Source: UKL13-2 sp031414695
GTDB taxonomy: Bacteria; Pseudomonadota; Gammaproteobacteria; Burkholderiales; Usitatibacteraceae
DNA length: 64,000 nucleotides
Reading direction: 5' to 3'
NCBI GenBank assembly: GCA_031414695.1
Contig: JANNWG010000029.1
Span: 98,200-162,199 of the forward strand
The position numbers were made by a program, and so were the translations under genes. Each line of letters starts with the position of its first letter. Within the stretch, counting starts at the first letter, position 1. The notes beneath the pieces were generated by a model, which searched no databases, was not told where the DNA came from, and saw nothing but the letters and a program-made list of their open reading frames with translations. Below, in pieces: positions 8,823 through 16,360 of this stretch.

Positions 8823-9800
8823 TTAGCCAATTGCTCTAATCGGCAAAAACTTAACGATAGTTTCGAGAAGCTTATCTTCATCAACTGGCTTGGTGAGATA
8901 GGCATCGCAGCCAGCCATCGCGCCGCGAATGCGATCAAATGGCGAGCCTTTTGAAGTGAGCATGACGACTGCCGTTTTGGTAGATGTTTTTTTCGACTTA
9001 ACTAGCTTGCAAACTTGGTAGCCATCAATGCCGGGCATGATGACATCCAAAAACACACAGGTATAACTCTTTTGCCCGGTAAAGCCAACAGCTTGTTCTC
9101 CAGACTCGGCATAGTCCACATTAAAGCCAAACGGTGCGAGTTTATTTTTCATAAATTCGCGCACGGTTACGTTGTCATCAACGACCAATACCCAATCGGC
9201 ATTATTTGCTGGTGCAGCTGCAACCGCGCGTGGTGCAGGCGGTTGTGCAACTGGTGCGGCTGGTCTAGCTAATGTTGGCGGCTGTGCTGAGCTAGGAGCG
9301 ACAACTGCCCTTGGAACAATAATTGGCGCATCTGTCAGATTGACAGTGCTTGGTGTTGGCTTACTTGGTTCAACTAATTTACGTATGATTGTAGGTGTGG
9401 GCTGTGTTGCTTCATACGATGGTAACGGCGTGCTTGAGCTCTCTGGTTGCGCGGATGGAGCGCTGGCAATGGCGAGGTCAAATGCTTTAAATAGTTTTGT
9501 CCACTGCAATGGTCGTGCTAATACTGGAAATGGTGTGTCGTGACCGTTGTCACCGATAAAAATCGCTGGAATTTTATAGCTGCCATTACGTGCTTTAAAG
9601 AGCGCAACGGCTTGTGTGTCAGCGGCGTCAACCAGATATAAATCAGGCGAATATGTGACCGTTGTATGTTGTAAAAATTTGGGGGAGCGTCTGGCTGACA
9701 ATCCAAAAATAGATGACAGAACAATACGTTCGGTTTGATTGAAGCCTATGACTTCAACAGAATAGGCGGCTTTGGTATTGTTGCTCATGCTGGCATCCAT
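8823..9800 (-). CDS. PilG-like response regulator with an N-terminal domain and Pro/Ala-rich linker
   Basis: A 325-residue protein. The C-terminal 120 residues form a receiver (VLVVDDNVTVREF; phospho-acceptor Asp in FLDVIMPGIDGYQVCK; lysine in LTKPVDEDK) that resembles PilG. The first 110 residues resemble a degenerate receiver (EVIGFNQTERIVLSSIFG, YLVDAADTQAV) in which the phosphorylation site is not obvious. Residues 115-200 are a Pro/Ala/Ser-rich flexible linker. PilG normally passes the kinase signal to the pilus extension machinery. Two ATG codons (9800 and 9788) could start it and neither has a clear ribosome site; 9800 is kept with low certainty. Confidence 0.85.
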   Translation of the reverse strand: MDASMSNNTKAAYSVEVIGFNQTERIVLSSIFGLSARRSPKFLQHTTVTYSPDLYLVDAADTQAVALFKARNGSYKIPAIFIGDNGHDTPFPVLARPLQWTKLFKAFDLAIASAPSAQPESSSTPLPSYEATQPTPTIIRKLVEPSKPTPSTVNLTDAPIIVPRAVVAPSSAQPPTLARPAAPVAQPPAPRAVAAAPANNADWVLVVDDNVTVREFMKNKLAPFGFNVDYAESGEQAVGFTGQKSYTCVFLDVIMPGIDGYQVCKLVKSKKTSTKTAVVMLTSKGSPFDRIRGAMAGCDAYLTKPVDEDKLLETIVKFLPIRAIG

Positions 9801-9842
9801 GGGGGCAGTCGTTTTTGAAAGTTTGTGATTAAGGCGAATTAA

Positions 9843-11954
9843 TTATAAATTTGGTGGCGAGATTTCAAGCACAGCTGTCACAATTTCATCGGCTTGATGG
9901 AATCGGTCTTCAGGTGCTTTAGCCATCAATTTTTCTAACAAATCTTGGTATTGTAAGTAAGCGGCAGGTAATGTTGGCACTTCAGCATTTACGTGCTGAT
10001 AAAGTAGCGCTTGTGGGCTAGCGGCGCGATAGGGTTTTTTGCCCGTTAAAATTTCAAAAAACATGACGCCAAGCGCGTAAATATCTGCGCGGTGATCGAC
10101 TTCTGAATCAGTTGCTTGCTCTGGCGATAAATAGGATGGCGTGCCATATACTTCGCCCGTTTTTTCACCATGTAATTCTGTTTGCATTTGCGTTGCAATG
10201 CCAAAATCCGCTAATGCCAGCGAGCCATCGGCACGTATCATGATGTTATCAGGCTTCATGTCGCGATGGACAATGCCCTGCTCGTGAATGGCTGATAGTG
10301 CGCCAGCAACTTGTAGTAGCGTTGCAATGGCGATGGTTTCACCAAACTCGCCCGACATAAGTTGGCGTAAATCGCCGCCTGGAAAATATTCCATCGCAAT
10401 GTAGGCGTGCGACTCACTAAACCCTTGGGCATAAATTTTAGCCACATTTGGATGGTCAATTTGCGAAATTAACGCGAATTCGCCTATAAATCGCTGAACC
10501 ATTTCGCCATCATCTTTTGCGCTCATTTTGATGAGTTTTAAAACCTGTTGTTCACCATTGGCGATATTCTCCGCCAAGTAAACGGTAGACATACCACCCT
10601 CACCAAGCTTACGCAAAAGTCTATATCCATCAAGTCGTATTGCTGTGCTGCTTGTGGTGTTTTCAGAGCGGTTTGTCACCTCTGTTTTAGCGTTTTGCAG
10701 GTTCGCCACAATGCTGGTATTAGACTCCACGGCCAGGGCAATGCGATCGTAGATGGTGGAGCTGCCTTTAACAATAACCTCGTCATCGCGAGGCAAGAGT
10801 GCCTGCACTTCAAAGATGTCAGCCATTGATTCACGGCCTTTGATCGATACTTGCCCTGATCGACCCATTACAAAACGTTCGCCGCCTGCGAGCATGACTT
10901 CTGCACTTGCCACGACACTCCAGCCGAGCTCTTTACTCATTGCTTCAAGTCGTGACGCAATATTAACGACGTCACCCAATATAGTGGTCTCTTCTGTGCT
11001 GCCATAGCCCATGCTGGCAATTGAAACTTCACCACAGTGTAGGCCAACACCGACCGCAAAGCGCGGTAATCGGCGATCTGCAAAACGGGCATCAATCCAT
11101 GCTTGAAATTGGCTTGCCGCTACCGTAATTAATAGCGCCGCTTTCAAGGCGCGCGCTTGATGGCTTATCTGAGTCGCCTCATTATCAAACATGGCAATAA
11201 CACCATCGCCGACAAATTTAACAATCCAACCGCGTTGAGCTAGTATTGGCTCACAAGCCGAGCTGAAGTAAGCATTGAGTAATTCGGCGACTTCGTTAGC
11301 ATTAAGCTGCTCCGCAATGGTCGAAAATCCCCTTATGTCTGAAAATAGCACTGTGCCATCAACCATGCGTTGTGTTGACGAAGTAGATTTTGCCGCACTG
11401 TTAGTATCAACAGCGCGTAACAACTGTGTATTGTCGTTTGGCGCAGGTACAGCAGATGCAGCGTTAATTACCCTACTCATTACCGGAATACTAAGCGTAG
11501 GTACAGCCTCTTTTGAGGTCGCCTGACGCAAACCTTGGAGTATTTTCATCCGCCCTGAAATGGCGTTGAGCAATTCACTGCGTTTAATCGGTTTAGATAA
11601 AAAATCGTTCGCGCCTAGCTGCATACCGCGTCTCATTACATCAACATCATTGTGCTGAGTGAGAAAAATAAACGGGATTTTTTCAGTCGCAGGATCAGAG
11701 CGGAGTCGCTCCAAAAAGTCGAAGCCATCTATATTGGGCATAGAGATGTCAGACAAAATCAAGTCTGGGATTTCTGCGTCTATAGCGACGAGCGCCTCAA
11801 GTGCGCTACTCGCGATACGAACCGTAAAATCGGCCGTGGCTAAATGTAGGCGAATATAGTCCAGGATAACAGGGTCGTCATCCACCACCAAAATAGACGG
11901 ATTAGGCAGCGAATTTAATTGCGCGATTTGTGATGAGACATCTGTAGCTGACAA
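9843..11954 (-). CDS. Receiver-adenylate cyclase-Ser/Thr protein kinase fusion
   Basis: A 703-residue three-module protein. Residues 18-140 are a receiver (DDD at 25-27, phospho-acceptor Asp69 in LILSDISMP). Residues 198-385 are a class III nucleotide cyclase with metal aspartates Asp206 (FSDIRGF) and Asp250 (VGDGVIAMF) and transition-state Asn331 and Arg335 (NIASR). Lys246 and Thr324 at the base-selecting positions favour ATP over GTP. Residues 444-700 are a Hanks-type kinase: GEGGMSTVY, Lys473, HRDMKPDN (563-570), DFG (583-585), GTPSYLSPEQA. No transmembrane segment is seen. As first gene of the chemosensory operon it probably receives phosphate from the ChpA-like kinase and yields cAMP and/or protein phosphorylation. 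All catalytic residues appear intact. Confidence 0.92.
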   Translation of the reverse strand: MSATDVSSQIAQLNSLPNPSILVVDDDPVILDYIRLHLATADFTVRIASSALEALVAIDAEIPDLILSDISMPNIDGFDFLERLRSDPATEKIPFIFLTQHNDVDVMRRGMQLGANDFLSKPIKRSELLNAISGRMKILQGLRQATSKEAVPTLSIPVMSRVINAASAVPAPNDNTQLLRAVDTNSAAKSTSSTQRMVDGTVLFSDIRGFSTIAEQLNANEVAELLNAYFSSACEPILAQRGWIVKFVGDGVIAMFDNEATQISHQARALKAALLITVAASQFQAWIDARFADRRLPRFAVGVGLHCGEVSIASMGYGSTEETTILGDVVNIASRLEAMSKELGWSVVASAEVMLAGGERFVMGRSGQVSIKGRESMADIFEVQALLPRDDEVIVKGSSTIYDRIALAVESNTSIVANLQNAKTEVTNRSENTTSSTAIRLDGYRLLRKLGEGGMSTVYLAENIANGEQQVLKLIKMSAKDDGEMVQRFIGEFALISQIDHPNVAKIYAQGFSESHAYIAMEYFPGGDLRQLMSGEFGETIAIATLLQVAGALSAIHEQGIVHRDMKPDNIMIRADGSLALADFGIATQMQTELHGEKTGEVYGTPSYLSPEQATDSEVDHRADIYALGVMFFEILTGKKPYRAASPQALLYQHVNAEVPTLPAAYLQYQDLLEKLMAKAPEDRFHQADEIVTAVLEISPPNL

Positions 11955-12209
11955 TTTAATTCCTTACGGGAGCGTGAGTAGATCGTTTGGATCAACCATA
12001 CACACGTGGCCTGTGTTGCGTATTGTTAATGCATAGGGGGTAGCGCTAAATACTATATTTACAATTAAATCAGTAAAGCGCTAGCAGTTCAAACAGTTGC
12101 GGTTAAACTTTGTCATTAGATTGTCAAAAACTGCAAACTTAAACTGATTTTTACTTGCGTTTTATTCCAATAAACCAATTTCTCCCCGAATCAATACGGT
12201 TGCTACCCC

Positions 12210-12431
12210 ATGAAAAAAATTGATTACACCCTAACCCAAGATTTTATTGAGCTTAATCACTTGCTCAAACTCACCGGCTTTGCGGATAGCGGTGGTGCAG
12301 GTGGCGCACTGGTTAGCACAGGTGTGGTTAAAGTAGATGGGCAGGTAGAGCTTCGAAAGCGCAACAAAGTTCGCGCAGGGCAATTGGTTGAGATTGCAGA
12401 TAGCCAAATTCATGTTTTAAGCAAAGCGTAA
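12210..12431 (+). CDS. S4-domain RNA-binding protein, YbcJ family
   Basis: A 73-residue protein that is essentially one S4 fold: FIELNHLLKLTGFADSGG, then VKVDGQVELRKRNKVRAGQ, the RNA-contacting basic turn. YbcJ-type proteins bind RNA or ribosomes; the precise role is unclear. Length is exactly that of the family. It begins the plus-strand run divergent from the chemosensory operon. The 255-bp region before it must carry both divergent promoters, but I see no convincing consensus there. Confidence 0.85.
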   Translation: MKKIDYTLTQDFIELNHLLKLTGFADSGGAGGALVSTGVVKVDGQVELRKRNKVRAGQLVEIADSQIHVLSKA

Positions 12432-12439
12432 CCTCAGCC

Positions 12440-12988
12440 GTGGCGCTGAAATCCACGATTTTTAGGGCGGACTTAGCCGTTTCTAATATTGACCGTCACG
12501 TATACGGCAATTTTAGTTTAACCATCGCCCGTCACCCGTCTGAGACCGATGAGCGCATGATGGTGCGAGTGCTTGCATTCGCGCTAAATGCGGTAGATGC
12601 TGATGATGAGCGCCTTGAATTCGGCAAAGGTATATCGAGCGATGAAGAACCCGCGCTCTGGCGACGTGACTTAACGGGTGCGGTGGAGGACTGGATTGAG
12701 GTTGGTTTGCCTGAAGAACGGCTCATTAGGCGCGCTTGCGGCAAGGCTGCGAAAGTAGTGCTCTACACCTACGGTGGACGTGCAGTAGATGTCTGGTGGT
12801 CGGCAAATCAATCGCTATTTGCCAAGCAAGACAAGCTGTCTGTGCTCGATGTGCCGCAAGAGGCCAGCCGCGCATTGGCTGCGCTGGCGGATAAAAAAAT
12901 GACCCTCACCGCCACAATACAAGATGGTCAGCTTTATTTGGCGAACGAAAAAGATGCGGTGGCAATTGTGTTGCGTGTTTTGAAATAA
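12440..12988 (+). CDS. yaeQ: YaeQ family protein
   Basis: A 182-residue cytoplasmic protein starting MALKSTIFRADLAVSNIDRH, the characteristic YaeQ N-terminus, and ending in a typical ALxLxVLK tail. YaeQ has a PD-(D/E)XK nuclease-like fold and was linked to transcript-elongation phenotypes through RfaH; its biochemical job is unsettled. It uses a GTG start nine bases after the S4-domain gene stop, so the two are probably co-transcribed. A stem-loop family member follows its stop. Confidence 0.88.
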   Translation: MALKSTIFRADLAVSNIDRHVYGNFSLTIARHPSETDERMMVRVLAFALNAVDADDERLEFGKGISSDEEPALWRRDLTGAVEDWIEVGLPEERLIRRACGKAAKVVLYTYGGRAVDVWWSANQSLFAKQDKLSVLDVPQEASRALAALADKKMTLTATIQDGQLYLANEKDAVAIVLRVLK

Positions 12989-13003
12989 ACTTCAAACACT
13001 ATT

Positions 13004-13060
13004 GTTGACGGGCATTTTGATGAATATATGCTTGAAATAAGCCGCCAATAAACGAGTTTT
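13004..13060 (+). repeat. Dispersed stem-loop family, member B
   Basis: The segment contains GACGGGCATTTT, then ATATATGCTTGAAA, then GCCGCCAATAAACGAGTTTT. The same blocks in the same order recur at 15604, 20790, 41757, 51547 and 60001. The GGCGG/CCGCC parts can pair as an imperfect hairpin. It sits between two same-strand genes, 16 bases after the yaeQ stop and 18 bases before the acetyltransferase start, so it may act as terminator and/or carry promoter elements for the next gene. Confidence 0.7.
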
Positions 13061-13078
13061 GTATCCACCACTCTCGCT

Positions 13079-13534
13079 ATGCTAATAATTACCCATCTCT
13101 TCCATCATCCACAGTTAATTGAGTCCGTGGCGGAAATGATTTACAACGAATTCTGGCGCGATGCCGTTAATGGCATGTCGCAGCAAGATTTGATTACCCA
13201 TTTGCGCGACGCGTCCGATAGAAATCGTATTCCGCTTTGTCTCATTGCATTGCAAGATGGACAATTGGTAGGCACGGTGAATCTGATTGAAAACGACGAT
13301 GCTTCACGCACTCATCTCAGGCCGTGGCTAGCCGCGATGGTGGTTCGAGCGGATCAACGCGGGCTGGGTATTGGCAGCAGGCTAGTCAATGCACTGCTCG
13401 ACGAAGCGCATCAGATGCAACTTCGCGAATTATTTTTCGGTACCGACGGCCCCGGCTTTTACGCGCGTCTTGGTGCGACACTGCATGAAAACGTACGCGC
13501 TGATTTTTGCATAATGAAATTTGCGCTACGTTAA
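13079..13534 (+). CDS. GNAT family N-acetyltransferase
   Basis: A 151-residue protein with a GNAT fold. The acetyl-CoA pyrophosphate-binding motif A is visible as RADQRGLGIGSRL at about residues 97-109 (Q/RxxGxG/A pattern), preceded by the strand WLAAMVV. The C-terminal strand FFGTDGPGFYARLGA is typical of small-molecule acetyltransferases. The acceptor cannot be deduced. It starts 18 bases after a stem-loop repeat and stands alone, convergent with the secreted dioxygenase-like gene. Confidence 0.85.
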   Translation: MLIITHLFHHPQLIESVAEMIYNEFWRDAVNGMSQQDLITHLRDASDRNRIPLCLIALQDGQLVGTVNLIENDDASRTHLRPWLAAMVVRADQRGLGIGSRLVNALLDEAHQMQLRELFFGTDGPGFYARLGATLHENVRADFCIMKFALR

Positions 13535-13585
13535 ATCAGCCGCCGCACGCCATTCGCAATTTAGGCAGCCACTCGTCTTCGACGA

Positions 13586-14236
13586 CTACCGTGCACAGCC
13601 ATCATAGCCGCTGATTTTTTCGCCCAACATAATATCTCGACTCAAACGCCACTGCAAAACGCCATTACGACCTTGAACACGCGTCGGCATCGATACGCCA
13701 TCGCCACCGCGTCCACCCGTGAGCTGGCGGCGTTTTGTTGCTGTCAGTAACGGATCATCCAGAAACATCACATCATCAATATAGTATGTGCAACGTCCCG
13801 GTTCGATGATGTGCATGTGGATGTGTTGTGGCAGATCAGTGCCCGGGTAGCCCGCGGGTCGGATGGTTTCAAATTCATATTCGCCTTGCGCGTTAGTTTT
13901 TGCCCACGCACGCAGCTTGCCGTGACGATGTGACGCCTGCCCAAGACGGTTTTCGTCGGTAGGATAAATTCCGTTGCTATTGGTTTGATAGGCATACACG
14001 ATGACGCCCGCCACAGGCTGACGTGCGCGGTTTCTGACGATGCCATTAAGCACCATATGCTCGCCAGGCTCATCAATGCGGCCGATACGCGCGGTGCTAG
14101 TGAGCGTTGACGTTCTACCCTCAAAAACTGATTCACAGCCCTCACAAGGTAATCCAACAATTCGCTCGCGGGCAACTGCAGAGCCTGCATAGGTTGTTGC
14201 CGCCATCAATAAGGTAAATACAACAACTTGCACCAT
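13586..14236 (-). CDS. Secreted intradiol ring-cleavage dioxygenase-like protein
   Basis: A 216-residue protein with a cleavable signal peptide (about residues 1-22, ending GSAVA). The mature part has the intradiol dioxygenase beta-sandwich pattern: LNGIVRNRARQPVAGVIVYAYQ, GIYP, YEFETIRPAGYPG and PQHIHMHI. The Tyr of GIYP, the Tyr of AGYPG and the two His of HIHMH are the expected ferric iron ligands. Cytoplasmic relatives open catechol or protocatechuate rings; exported ones are poorly characterised. The start at 14236 is chosen because an AGGAGG site lies ten bases upstream; an upstream ATG at 14335 has no such site. No aromatic-degradation genes are nearby. Confidence 0.8.
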   Translation of the reverse strand: MVQVVVFTLLMAATTYAGSAVARERIVGLPCEGCESVFEGRTSTLTSTARIGRIDEPGEHMVLNGIVRNRARQPVAGVIVYAYQTNSNGIYPTDENRLGQASHRHGKLRAWAKTNAQGEYEFETIRPAGYPGTDLPQHIHMHIIEPGRCTYYIDDVMFLDDPLLTATKRRQLTGGRGGDGVSMPTRVQGRNGVLQWRLSRDIMLGEKISGYDGCAR

Positions 14237-14472
14237 ATTTATCTTTGCCTCCTGAAATGTTGATTGTCCACTAAATGCTAAAAGCCAAGCTTCGATTATC
14301 TGCCAAACCCACCAAACCTCGCGTTTAACGGCCACCGTCGCTACATCATGTTAATTTTTTTTACCCTTTAATGAGCCAATTTGCAGACGCATCCTGCATT
14401 CATGATTAGGCGCGTAACAAGATGGCGACGATTGATCGTTCATCACGAATCGCATTGATACCCTAACCGTAG

Positions 14473-15585
14473 ATGGAAAATATGAAACCAAGCCCAAACT
14501 TTGCATTGCTCTCACTCGCCGTCAATATCGTATTTGCCACCACTTGTTTTGTTAGTACATTAGCGACTGCGCAAGAGCCACCCGTGGTATTGACAACGAT
14601 CGCACCTGCCACCCTTTCTGCACCAGAATCTGACCCAGCGATGCGCTTACCAGAGTTAAATGCAGGCGAGTGGTTTGACGGTAGCGCGGGCGGGACATTT
14701 GGTGAAAAAGTGGTGAATTTTCTACCCCGCGCAAAAAAGATCGGGGTGGTTGGATTTAAGGTTGTCTTTATCAACGAGACATTCGCACGCGCTCGCGTTC
14801 GTGCGAGCTACATGCCTGGACGTGACACCAGCGGTGCTAGTGCGGCGATGCAGGTAAATATGACTGGTGTGGACGATGCAACATTGCAAGCGCTAACCGA
14901 TCAAGCCTACGCGCGCTTCGTGGCACAGCTGCGCGCCACCGGACGTGATGTGATGACGCCAGCGGATATGAAGTGGGATTACAGCGAATTTCAATCGCTG
15001 CCTACTCCAAGTGAAGTCAAAGAGGCCGATACCAAAGGGCGCGCATTTTCGCCAACGGGAATGCCGCTCTGGTTTCAGCAAGCCGAATTTGCTGGCCCCA
15101 CGTTTGAACAGACCAATGGAAAGGCAATGGCGATGGCGTCATTTAAAGCTGGCTCACCGCTCATGCTATCAACGACATTGGTAGTCGATTTCGCGCAGAT
15201 GGCCTCGAGTGGCAATCGCAGCGGCTTAATCGCTCGCACGGCAGAAGTGGGCACCACGCTAGCCATGAGTGTGCGTCGGATTGATACACGATTAACGCGC
15301 GCAGAAGAGGTCAAATTTGGCGTCGCGCACAAAGGTGATGATGGCTGGATGCGTCTGACAAAGCCGCTCGAAACCGACCTTGAATTTGCGGTGTTGAAAG
15401 TGGCAGAAAAAGATCATGGCAGCGGCGTGGGCGGGTTCCTCTCACGCGCATTTGTCGGCAATGCCAAAACCGCATTTCGCCGTGCTGAAACCTCAAATGT
15501 CGAATACAGCAAAGCCGGAACTGCTGTGCTAGAACGGGCGACTGGCACGCTCGCGAAACTATTCGCTGATAACCCGCCCAAATAA
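14473..15585 (+). CDS. Exported protein of unknown function
   Basis: A 370-residue protein with a signal peptide (about residues 1-33, ending STLATAQ) and no later membrane segment. I do not recognise the family. Visible features are a conserved-looking RARVRASYMPGRDTSG, a long amphipathic middle and FLSRAFVGNAKTAFRR near the C-terminus. The overall alpha/beta character suggests a periplasmic or surface protein. It stands alone between the divergent dioxygenase gene and the sigma-factor operon, and a strong stem-loop repeat six bases after its stop probably terminates it. Confidence 0.75.
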   Translation: MENMKPSPNFALLSLAVNIVFATTCFVSTLATAQEPPVVLTTIAPATLSAPESDPAMRLPELNAGEWFDGSAGGTFGEKVVNFLPRAKKIGVVGFKVVFINETFARARVRASYMPGRDTSGASAAMQVNMTGVDDATLQALTDQAYARFVAQLRATGRDVMTPADMKWDYSEFQSLPTPSEVKEADTKGRAFSPTGMPLWFQQAEFAGPTFEQTNGKAMAMASFKAGSPLMLSTTLVVDFAQMASSGNRSGLIARTAEVGTTLAMSVRRIDTRLTRAEEVKFGVAHKGDDGWMRLTKPLETDLEFAVLKVAEKDHGSGVGGFLSRAFVGNAKTAFRRAETSNVEYSKAGTAVLERATGTLAKLFADNPPK

Positions 15586-15590
15586 AATTT

Positions 15591-15665
15591 TTATAAACTC
15601 TTTATTTGGCGGGTGTTTTGGGGCTGAATTGCTTGAAAACACCCGCCAATATTCGACTTTATAAT
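15591..15665 (+). repeat. Dispersed stem-loop family, member C (most complete hairpin)
   Basis: Both halves are present: TATAAACTCTTTATTTGGCG on the left and CGCCAATATTCGACTTTATA on the right are near reverse complements. The inner arms GGCGGGTGTTTT and AAAACACCCGCC pair exactly. The whole 75-bp element could fold into one long hairpin. It follows the exported-protein stop by six bases, fitting a terminator. Its right edge contains TTATAAT, which could serve as a -10 box for the sigma-factor operon. Confidence 0.8.
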
Positions 15666-15799
15666 GCAAATTATTGCGCCTTCAATTTATAAATCAATAT
15701 ATTTCAACGCAAACGCATTGCAAGAAACTAGGAATGCCCCTTAGTCATGACGCGAAACTGATAATATTTGTCAATCGTTATCTCCGACTGTTATCGGCA

Positions 15800-16360
15800 A
15801 TGGCTGAGCGACAAACTTCTTCGCTGGATGTTGAAATCGACTCTTTATATGTCGAGTTAAAACGGCTCGCGCAAAATCAGTTGCGGCGTGATCGCGCGCA
15901 CCATACATTATCCGCCACCGCGCTCGTGCACGAGGCTTATTTGAAGCTCGCATCCACTTCATCAGCTTGGCATGATCGCAATCATTTTTTAGGCATCGCC
16001 TCTAATGCGATGCGCCAAATTTTGGTCAACTATGCCGAGGCGCGTAATGCCGAAAAACGCGGTGGCGGCTGGTTGAAATTAACGCTCACTTCCGCCGAGC
16101 CTTTGCTTGACAGCGCAGTGGCAAAAGATGCTGCCGAGGCTGACGCACAAGGTGCGGGCGAAGTCGATGTGGTGGCGCTTGACCATGCGCTGCGCGAGCT
16201 GGAATCACTCGATGCGCGCCAAGCTAAGATTATCGAATTACGTTATTTTGGCGGGCTAACGATTGAAGATACTGCGAGTGTATTGTCAATATCGGTTGCC
16301 ACGGTAAAGCGTGATTGGAACCTCGCCCGACTTTTTCTTAAACATCGTTTATCCACATGA
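15800..16360 (+). CDS. ECF-like RNA polymerase sigma factor (sigma-70 family, kinase-linked type)
   Basis: A 186-residue sigma factor. Region 2 reads LYVELKRLAQNQLRRDR then TLSATALVHEAYLKL, and region 4 is a helix-turn-helix LDARQAKIIELRYFGGLTIE then ATVKRDWNLARLFL. This matches the ECF group whose genes are usually coupled to Ser/Thr kinases and which lack a classical anti-sigma gene. Here the stop overlaps the start of a kinase gene by four bases, which fits that group. ATG 15800 is chosen from homologue-like length; starts at 15734 or 15674 remain possible because no ribosome site is decisive. Confidence 0.88.
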   Translation: MAERQTSSLDVEIDSLYVELKRLAQNQLRRDRAHHTLSATALVHEAYLKLASTSSAWHDRNHFLGIASNAMRQILVNYAEARNAEKRGGGWLKLTLTSAEPLLDSAVAKDAAEADAQGAGEVDVVALDHALRELESLDARQAKIIELRYFGGLTIEDTASVLSISVATVKRDWNLARLFLKHRLST

